Positions 55,211 to 64,000 of a stretch of 64,000 nt of DNA are shown here, piece after piece. The notes beneath the pieces are model-generated. The model was not told where the DNA came from, made no database searches, and saw only the letters and a list, made by a program, of their open reading frames with translations. Source of the stretch: Hofstenia miamia (Eukaryota; Xenacoelomorpha; Acoela); the NCBI GenBank assembly GCA_004352715.1, contig SCFE01000002.1, positions 3,346,141-3,410,140 of the forward strand, read 5' to 3'. The position numbers were made by a program, and so were the translations under genes. Position 1 is the stretch's first letter; every line of letters begins with the position of its first letter.

Positions 55211-58200
55211 AACGTTTCTTAGTCAGTCCTCTTTATAAAAAAAGTCAGTATACTTCAAACACATAAAAAATAACCACATTATAATATTAAAACTTGGGAA
55301 TTGACTCATACAGAAATCAAATCAAACCTATATTTGTAAGAATAAAATTTTTTTAGAGGAATCATTCCTTGATGTTGCTATTTAAAACTGGAATTCATTA
55401 CTTAAGGAAATATAAAATATTGAAGAATTGCAATTCTAAAAACAAAGAATCTGAAATATTTGTTTCATAGATATTTTGCAAAGACACTTTGGAAAGTTAT
55501 TGATGCCACTCAGGTAAATTGAAAGTTACTTAAATGCAAACAATATTTCTGAATTCTTTATCTAATATATTACTGAATTATTTATAATTTTGTTTTGTTT
55601 AAAAAAATCACACATGATTTTGATACTTTGAAATTGTATACCTATTATTATTTTGGATAATAAATGAATATTTAAAGAACATTTTAATAAAATAATGAAA
55701 AAACGGCTCAAAGGATCAACGTACTGTGTAAATTACAAAGCCTTATACCAATTAAATGAGAAATTATGATCTTGAAATCATATTCTTCTTCAATATTCAT
55801 TAACTTGCCTAAAAGATCAAAACATGAGTTAGAAAGAATTTTGAATTGAAGTATAGCCATCAGAATAATTCATAATCTTTTTTCATTAGACTTTACAAAA
55901 ACTAGAATCATTAAAAATATTTTTCAAAAGTAGATCAAAAGAAGAAATTTCATCAATGCTACATAGTAGTGTGCTATAGAACATTTAAATTTACAAAAAG
56001 AATTATGAAGAACTATTTTATCAACCACTGTATAGCTCTATTGAACAAATTATAAACTGAAATTAAAGGAGAATCTAATTTTAAAGAACTTAAGAAAAAA
56101 TTTAAATTAGAATTATCACCAAAGAAAACTTATTTTGATATTCAAAGAATAAAGTCTGCAACTAAGTAATATAAATTTGCAACTAAGTTTAATTATAGAA
56201 GAACAATTTACTCTAAACCTTAAGTATTTTTATACAACGACTTTAATTAATAATAATAAAATAATTATTATTATTTTGTTGGCCGTTGTAAGACCTGCAT
56301 TTGGCGAATTCTTTTGTAACGAGAAAATTAATCAAGGAAATGTTCACAGATAATTTGTTTTCTAAAATTAATGTGGTTCACTTAAAAGTGGCGTTTCGAA
56401 TTATATTCCTTGAACAAAGCACTGTTTCAGAGCAGTTCAAACATGCACCTTGCATTCCAATGTCATTAAAAAAATAAATTTACTCCAATCTTCAACAAAA
56501 ACACGACATTCCTCTTCAATTTTTGTTTTTGTTTTTGGATAGCTTTGAACAACTCATTTTGTGTCAGACAACAAAACTAGTTTGAACATTCGTGTGTGGA
56601 CTATATTCAAATAATCGATAGTGAAGGAATTTTAGTAGAATTCAATTTGAGTATCATTCAGCGTTGGCCAATCAAGGCAGAAGAAAAGAATAGTAAATAA
56701 TATTTTCGCATTTTCAACATAAGTGGTATTTTCGCCAAAGTGCTTGCATAAAAGTTATGATTAATAAAAGCTTTCGTGGGGCCGTAGTATGCCAATTCAG
56801 ATCTAGAACAATGTCAATCAAAATTGTTGTAGTTAGTTCATTTGATTATTAAATTCTACTCCATAATGCTTAGGCCAATTTCTGGCGGATATTTAACTTT
56901 TAAGAGATAGCCATAAAATCGAGAATTAAGGATTTTGAATAGTTTTAACAAAATATTCACATTTCCATATGCAAGCCTGATAAATATTTAATGATGCTTT
57001 AGTGAACATATATTAGTAATTTTCTTCTATTTCCACAAAATTTTTTCCATAATTGTAAGACTTAGTGGTTAGGCGTCTACGGTGCTAGAATTAGGGTGTT
57101 TTTAACATCCTCAATAGCATTGAGAATGTCTTTTTTGAAGTTGAATTTCCATAAATTTTCATTAAATTTCGATTCCATAAAATGATTTCCGTTTCTATTC
57201 TCACAATCTGCAATGGAATGGAAATGTCCATATGCAACACTGATATTTATACACTAGAAATAATTTTGCAACGATAGTTTATGAATATAATCGTTCATTG
57301 TAATGGTCGTATTAAAATGTGAATAATTTTTATATGTTTTGTTTAGGCACTTAGTAAAAACTTAACTTCTTAACTTAGTGCACAATTTTGTAAATGTTTT
57401 GATATTGTTGTCTTTGTATCATGATCTTTTATCTTCTATTTTTATGACGATCACAATATCAGATATAATCCTCATCACAGGATTTTATAAATTACATTGA
57501 ATTTTTCGGATGATCTTAGACCGAAATTTAGCATTAAGTTAACAATAATTGAAGAACGACTTTCTGTAGATACCAGTTTCCATTCACCTTCATTAGCGTA
57601 TTTTTGCTTAATAAAATTAAAAGAATTATTTCTATCGTAAACTAGATCATTTAATATTATTAAGGCGAAATCAATAGCTCACTCTAGAAGAACATTGTTA
57701 TACAAACTGTTGAAGTCATATGATCCTGTGAATTAGTTATATCTTTATTTTTTTTAAACTTATAGATTTCCGTTCGGGTAATTTTGATAAACTTGAATTT
57801 ATTTTCCGGTAATTTTTTATTAAATAGTAGTTTATCGGTCCCCTTAACTACTAACTACTAAGCCTAACTATCGGTGGATTTGCAATTTTCATAACAAAGT
57901 ATAGTAATTTTAATTTGTTTTTAATGGAAGTAGTCTTACATTAAGTGCATTTTTACAATTGCTCTTTTCTATATAATAATCATTCTGAATTCTTTTCCTT
58001 TCCCGATCAAACAACTCATTAACATAATTCTTCCGTTATTACTGCAATTTTGAATGCAAAACCATTATCTTAAAGGGATCTGAAATTTGACAGATTTAAA
58101 AAAATTCTTGGAACTATTTTTAGGCAAAGTTACAAGGCATCAGCTTGCTTAAATGCAACCTTGTAAATATAACTAATGTTTATAAAATGATAAGATGAAT

Positions 58201-58515
58201 TTCAGTAAATTTTAGAAATCACGTTCCAAGAAGTGAGCAGGTTTAATGTTGTTTAAGAAAAATATTACGCATAGAATTAATTTCAATATCTAAAGAGATG
58301 TTGGTTTTATTGATTACTTTTGTTATGCCGATGTATTTTACACTTGCATAATTGAAATTTTCTTAAAAAAATAATGGCATAATTAAGATGTCAACCAAAC
58401 AACTATTCTGTTAATTGTATGGAATAAAAAATTGAGCAAGCACTTCTTCTATTTTCCTACTGTCGGAAAATTGTAAACCTAATTACCCACGCCTGAAAAA
58501 CTAAACATTTTCATA
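55211..58515. other. 3.3 kb of AT-rich DNA, no gene seen
   Basis: No supported frame. Near 57068, TTAGTGGTTAGGCGTCTACG resembles a tRNA box A, but no box B follows. AAATTCCATTT-like words around 57130-57240 hint at an old transposon. Confidence 0.4.
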
Positions 58516-58599
58516 CATAATAAAAAATTCAATGCCTCTATAAAACGTTGGAATGATTTACCTAGAGAAATTAAACAACTGAAAAAATTGAAAATATCT
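58516..58599 (+). pseudogene. LINE ORF2 C-terminal scrap
   Basis: A 28-residue stretch, NKKFNASIKRWNDLPREIKQ and onward, fits the W-N-x-L-P-x-x-I-K element at the end of many LINE ORF2 proteins. It is similar to the end of the copy at 60440-61402. Too short for more. Confidence 0.45.
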
Positions 58600-58605
58600 T
58601 AAGGG

Positions 58606-60439
58606 GGAATTACACTAAATAAACGTGATAGTTTGAAACTTCAATTTTGGAGCTTTTATTTGGTGAGCAAACATTATTATTTTAATATTTTATGTAAAAT
58701 TCTTAAATTTTTTAATGCACAGCAAAAAAATTAAAATCTACTTGCTCAAATTTTTTTAAAGAAAAAATTAATATAACTAATAACATTACATAACCTATCT
58801 ATTCACGATTTTTCTAATATAGTAGTTTTTAAATTTTTTATCATTATTTTTAATTTAAAAACTCTTTTTTACTAGTAAAAATTAATTAAAAATTTAAATT
58901 TTAAAGATATAATAAAATCTGCCAATAGCAAAAATTTGGAGTGTTTTGAATGACTTTTGTGCTTACAGATAAACTTTGAATTACGAAAAGTTAATTACGA
59001 GAAAATGGATCGTTTGATTTCCTTTTATTTGTTTGCACTGTAGTTGATTTTTAAAATGTTTATGAGTATGAAGTAATTTATAATATGATTGATACATAGT
59101 GAATTCAAATTTTGTTTACAATGCTTTTTGATATTTTTCGTTTGCATTTGTCAATATTTATTGACAGTATTGAATGAAGGTAATATATTGTAGTAAATTT
59201 GGTTTATCATTCAAGACACAATTAATATCTGTATATACGCATCTCTTATATAATGTAGAATCATCACCCAGGCCGAGATGTGCATTAATTCAAAAATATT
59301 TAGAAATCGTAAACAACAGATTCTTCCAAGCAGGGTAATGTCTAACTGTTTAAACTTTCATTGTCTCATGTACACTGTATATCTTAATCTAGACCAAACT
59401 ATATTTAGCATCCGTACGATATATGAATAACAGGTAACAGCCATTATTTAGGTAACTATATGAGAGAGACTCCAGTTCGTGATGGGCCCACTGCCCGAAG
59501 CGGTATCTGATAACCAAGAAGCCATCCGCCATGCCGTAGCAGAGAGTAATTCCATCAACTCAGCTCATTCTCAAAGAATAATTTTATTATGTGTACCCTA
59601 ACTAAGTGATAATAAAGGAAGAACACAATTCGACTTATTATCTCATTCTCAATTGTGTGTAATTTCAAACAACATAATTAACGCGCAAAACTGATGACAC
59701 TAGCTGCTGGTAAGAAAAACTAATAAATAAATAAAGCAGCTTCCTACCCTACATATAAACTATAACAACAATTAATAACGATAGACACTAGCTGCCACGA
59801 GATAAAAAGAGTTAAAACTATTTACAATTAAATGCAGCTTCGCAACCTACGATAAAAATAGATGCAAGTACAAGTTGTACTATAACAATATATACAAGGT
59901 CGTTATCGGACTCGTTATGGGTCTCCTACTGTTAAGAATTTAGATCTAAAACGAATTAGTAAATAAATAACAGTCCTACTGTTGGATAGCTAGCCTTATT
60001 GCAGTTTTATTACTACATGCAGTTATGCAAAAGATCGGTAGCCAGCTAGGCACAAAGTAAAAACCCTTACACCTATTCGTAACTTAAATGCATTGTTTCG
60101 ATCAAGGCAAGAACTATCTAATTCCCTCGCAACAGCCTATAGATCGTTACATGCATGAAATGCCTAGCTGCGCATTTTAAATAAATAATCAAACCGATAT
60201 CAAAAATAAGTGACTACTAAGGAGTTTATTCTCCATCAACTTATCTTTCTTCGTAGTACATATTTATATCAAAATGTTATAAACATATTTATTATCAAAC
60301 AAGTACCTGTCACCGTTTTAGCTTGCCTGCGTAGAAAAGTTCTGCGTTAATATGGCGGAGCTTAATTGTCCACATGTAATTTGTCCAAAGTTAAAGTGGC
60401 AAATACTTGCTTTACAAAATTATTTACACATTCAAATGA
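58606..60439. other. Non-coding DNA with an unusual mixed-composition block
   Basis: From about 59460 to 60200 the base composition is less AT-rich. The words GACACTAGCTGC (twice, near 59695 and 59787), GCAGCTTC (twice) and TCCTACTGTT (twice) recur. GGAAGAACACAATTCGACTT near 59618 resembles LTR 3' ends, but no LTR pair was found. Confidence 0.35.
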
Positions 60440-61402
60440 TCGCAGGGAACTATTCTAGGCCCACTACTATTTAGTATTTATATAAATGATATGAAATATC
60501 ATACCAAGACCAATCTCATACAATATGCAGATGATACCTGTGTATTTTATGCAGACAACTCTGATGATAAGGCAATAAAAGAAATTGAGTTAACCTGTCG
60601 ATCATTATGCAATTACTTTTCAATGCATAAATTACGAATTAATGCCGAAAAAACTGAATTTTGTTTACTTAAGCCTCATAATTTTGAAAAAAATCGTCCT
60701 AAAAAAATTTTAACAGTAAAAAATACCAAAATTCCCGAAGTTACTTCTTTTAAATATTTAGGGGTTACTTTTGACTCAAATTTATTATTTAATGAACATG
60801 TTAAATCATTACAAAAGAAAATTGCTATTGGTATAAAAACAATAGGCCACGTTCTAAGGCAACTACCAGAAAATGCAATTGTACAACTTCTCCATTCATT
60901 GGTAATTAGCCACTTTAATTATAGTAGTATTCTATTTTCAAACATACGCGAAGAACTAATTAAAAAGCTCGAAACTCAATATAAATGGGCCATTAATGTT
61001 TGTAAACGAAGATCTAGTGCTTTAAAAAAATATATTTATAAATCAATCCCAAGTCCTAAGCAGTTAATTCAAATAAATACCGCCACTAAATTTTATAAAA
61101 TTGTAAAATTGCTTCCACCCTATAATTGCATAAAAATCCCAGAATTTTCGAACAAGATCAACGAAAGAACAAAAAGATTTACTGTAAACAAGTATAAATC
61201 TAAAATAAAGCGAAATTCTTTTATAAATAATGCAATAAGGCAATGGAATGAATTTCCCCAAGAGATAAAATGTATTAAAAATGTAAAACACTTTCGCAAA
61301 CGTGTTAAGGAATTAATTCTAAAGCAAAAGTTCATCTGTGGAAATTTTATAATACTGATTATACTACTACTACAAGACTATAATATCCGTAGCCTAAAAT
61401 GA
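60440..61402 (+). pseudogene. LINE reverse transcriptase C-terminal half, uninterrupted
   Basis: About 320 residues are open without a stop. The frame begins SQGTILGPLLFSIYIND, a standard block before the catalytic centre, right after a TGA, so the copy is 5'-truncated here. Next are LIQYADDTCVFY with the two catalytic Asp, a KLRINAEKTEFCLL block, FKYLGVTFDSNLLFNEHV, ALVISHFNYSSI-like thumb sequence and the C-terminal RQWNEFPQEIK. This is a CR1/Jockey-like LINE ORF2. The lack of any stop suggests a young insertion. It differs in sequence from the LINE family at 47.7-55.2 kb. Confidence 0.85.
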
Positions 61403-61535
61403 CGCTTTTCTTGTATATATTTCATGTCTTTTCATTATTTTTGTACATTATTGACGCTATTTAGAGAATTTATCAATTTCTGAAATTGTAAATAAAAGTC
61501 TCTAAATATAGAATATCTTATCTTATCTTATCTTA
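60440..61535 (+). mobile_element. 5'-truncated LINE with polyadenylation signal and (TCTTA)n tail
   Basis: After the coding part, AATAAA lies at 61491-61496 and four TCTTA units at 61516-61535 form the end. Microsatellite-like tails are usual for CR1/I-type LINEs. No convincing target duplication was found. Confidence 0.75.
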
Positions 61536-61545
61536 CATGACTTGG

Positions 61546-63834
61546 TATTAAGCTAATTCAACAAAATACAAAATAATATAATCAATTAAATTGTTGTTAG
61601 ATCTTGGTTTCTATTTACTTTTGCTGTTTTGTTGGATTATGCTACAATAAAAATAGTTTTATTTTACAACAAAAATCATGGTTTCAGACCTTGTGAATAT
61701 TTGCTATGATCACCTTTCTTTTTTGTAGAACACTTATTGAAGCAAGCTTAATTGTTTTTACTAATGTGATTTCACGAAAAGTATCTTATGACCAATTGAA
61801 AGGTCTTATAGTATGTTAGTTGCTGTGGTGTATGCAGCATAGCGATGTACAAGTATGGGTTTTCCCCCGGATTCGCTTATTTACTACGCAGTTCCCATCA
61901 CATGAGATGGGAACTGTCCATTATTATACCACAGTAGTGGAGTCTATTCTAGGCGAATATCATTTACAATAATTTTCGAATTTTTAGTTAAAATCACTGC
62001 CATAAAATGTACAAAGTTTATTTTGTTTATGTCAGCAATGCTTTCCAATTGATGTTTTGGAAATTGAAGGAAATGTTCAGCAAGTAAATTTTCAATAGAA
62101 TAAATCGTATTTAGTGCTTCGCAAGTTGCATAAATAATTTTTTTGCAATATAAATTGTCATTCTTTTTGTATTACAAGGGTGATAAAATTACAGTAGATA
62201 TGGATACCACACACTATTCCTGACACGCAAAACAAAACTGAATGAGCATTTAGCCATGTGAGAGAAAATGTTATTACCCGAACGCATCAATGAGGTATTG
62301 GTAATAAGAAGCAGCTTGTTAGACTAATAATTTTCCAGTTATTTGAACTTTTGCAATGATTACTAAAATATATACTGGAAAGCAACTCGGTTATTTTGCG
62401 GATAATGACCTGGTACGAGTAGAGCTTTAACATGCATGGTTTAAAGTATTGCTGATAATAGCCGAGTTCGGTAAACCACTTACAGTTATGGGATTACTTT
62501 TGCGGATATGGCCGGGTATCGATACGAAATAGAAAAACGGCTTCTAGAAGAGAGGGTGGGGGTTGGGGTAAGGAAAGACTTATCAGCAACGCACTTGTGC
62601 AGCATACTACCTTAAAAGGTTGAACTCACTAAAACCTGTTTTGGAACAAACTTTTCAGAACCTGCCTTGAACAGATTCATTTCTATTTTGTGTAAAACCT
62701 CGTAAGGACTTTATAAGGAGAAAATTGTAAGACGTTCATAGAGCAGAGTATAATGTACTTATGACTACCCGGCTTAGTAAAATATTTGCATTTATTTTCA
62801 TTCCCTTGCAAATAATTGCACCAATTTTCATTGCAACATTGATGCGACAAGGATTCATCTAAATAATCTGAATAATGCAAAGGAGTTGAGAAAATGTCAT
62901 TTTTGAGATTAATGCTGGGACATCCAGCAGTTCGCTTAGAAATAAAATTGGCATCAAAATGCATATTGCTGTGCAAATGACTAGGATCATATTAGAAACA
63001 CTTGCACCAATCCTAATATAGTATTGTCAATATATATTGAGAGAAGAGAAATTTAATTAAGTTTTAGAGATTTCAGAAATCAAGTTTAGTAGAATTATAG
63101 TATAGATGAAAATATCCCTGCATATAGAACACAACGTATTGAAATTTTGTAAAAATATTTTATAAATATCGTCAATAAATTTTGACATTTATTAGCAATT
63201 TTGTTAAATTTAAGAAAGTTTCATCAAAATCTAACAAATTAACTACACGCTTTTTTTTATAAGAAACATACTTTTGGACTTCAGCCTCGGTGTTTCTTAA
63301 AATTTCGTGTCATCAAGCCTCAAATGTTTCTTATAATGTTCTTAATTTTGCATGTCAACTTTTTTGAAAACAGTTCTTGACTAATGCATGTACTGTGCTG
63401 TGCGTGTGTACGTACCTACGCAAAAAAACTCAATAAATATGTCATCACATATTGCTTACGTTAAGAACGTAGCTACTATTCATCAACCCCAATCAGCAAC
63501 TAAGCAGCTCACTGTGGCCACCACGATATGTCTTCACTCTGATCGCCATGTTGTTTATACTCTGAAAGCGTAAATTTACGGCAACCGATATACAATTTAT
63601 TAGAAAATTTTTTTACGTCTTTTGATTGTTTAATAAATTCTCCCAACTTTACCAGAAAGAATTAGGTCAAAATTACTGTAAACGTATGGTATAGTTGGGA
63701 GAATTTCTTTTTTGATCACAACCGCGAGTTATCCAAGTTTTCGAAAATTCGAATATAAAATTCGAAAACTTTTTTTTCTGTAGAAACATATGTAGTAAAT
63801 AAAAGAAAAGTGTGACAACTTCGTTGCTGTAAAA
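61546..63834. other. Non-coding DNA with small inverted repeats
   Basis: No gene was supported. A perfect hairpin (CAGTTCCCATC ... GATGGGAACTG) lies at 61889-61916. A G-rich run (GGGTGGGGGTTGGGG) is at 62553-62568. Near 63635-63705, AAATTCTCCCAAC and GTTGGGAGAATTT form inverted repeats, followed by TTTTCGAAAATTCGAA words that may be transposon ends. Confidence 0.45.
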
Positions 63835-64000
63835 ATGTCAAAAAAGCAAAGGACTTTAGCAGCATTTGGTTTTACGAAAACTATAATTCATAGAGGGACT
63901 GAAATGAAAGTTGACATTCCAACTTTAATATCTGATTCACCACAAGTATTGCAATGCTCAAAATGTGAAAAAACTTTTATCAATCAGCAAGGGCTTAGCG
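63835..64000 (+). CDS. 5' part of a zinc-finger-bearing protein, probably a DNA transposon protein (runs off the window)
   Basis: The ATG at 63835 opens 55 codons to the window edge. The protein starts MSKKQRTLAAFGFTKTIIHR, then a C-x2-C pair in LQCSKCEKTFINQQGLS, the first half of a C2H2 zinc finger. Short leaders of this type (a basic start, then FGFTK, then a C2H2 finger) occur in transposase-like proteins of invertebrates. The upstream sequence has GCGAGTTATCCAAGTTTTCG and inverted repeats resembling the ends of pogo/Tigger-like elements. The link to a transposon is inferred; the rest of the gene lies outside. Confidence 0.5.
   Translation, partial: MSKKQRTLAAFGFTKTIIHRGTEMKVDIPTLISDSPQVLQCSKCEKTFINQQGLS

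Noticed and set aside
57060-57120. tRNA-like TTAGTGGTTAGGCGTC
   Set aside because: Box A only; no complete cloverleaf.
1-64000. CRISPR array, bacterial operon or phage signal
   Set aside because: No regularly spaced repeats with unique spacers and no prokaryotic gene organisation; the content is clearly animal nuclear DNA.

Overview
The window is AT-rich nuclear DNA from an animal, most likely an invertebrate; I cannot name the taxon. Three genes point to Metazoa: a tyrosine phosphatase with a MAP-kinase-binding KIM motif, a membrane UDP-glycosyltransferase and a DUF229-type sulfatase-fold membrane protein. Long (TA)n arrays, many DNA transposons and non-LTR retrotransposons, gap runs of N and five single-N contig joins show a draft assembly of a repeat-rich genome.

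Only five host genes are convincing, all between 17.4 and 35.8 kb and each readable as one uninterrupted exon. They are a transmembrane KIM-type protein tyrosine phosphatase (17452-18675 +), a multi-pass DUF229-like protein (23202-25079 +), two paralogous secreted proteins with degenerate FG-GAP/VCBS calcium-loop repeats (27223-29121 - and 33827-35755 +), and between the paralogs a UDP-glucuronosyl/glycosyltransferase (29817-31226 +). The first paralog and the transferase diverge from a shared 695-bp region. Three of the five products carry a signal peptide, and the other two carry transmembrane segments. The paralog pair is the least explained coding content here.

Region 0.7-17 kb is a transposon graveyard: a palindromic element at 736-1533; hAT fragments with a ZMYM/Tol2-like C-terminal transposase piece; a 2.3-kb hAT (2970-5260) with a second hAT (3452-4476) nested inside it, both with 8-bp target duplications; a Penelope-like GIY-YIG fragment; a Tc1 relic; and an almost complete dead mariner (13661-14685). 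Region 37-61 kb is again mobile: a LINE endonuclease relic, a hAT-type element at 39258-41089, a 1.5-kb near-exact duplication across a single N that is probably an assembly artefact, at least three pieces of one young LINE family with a zinc-knuckle ORF1 and an endonuclease/reverse transcriptase ORF2, and a 5'-truncated LINE of another type ending in a (TCTTA)n tail. The last 200 bases open a further reading frame with a zinc-finger-like motif, probably the start of a DNA transposon.

No rRNA, intact tRNA, CRISPR array or operon structure was seen. Working was by eye, so similarity statements rest on motif recognition, not on database searches.
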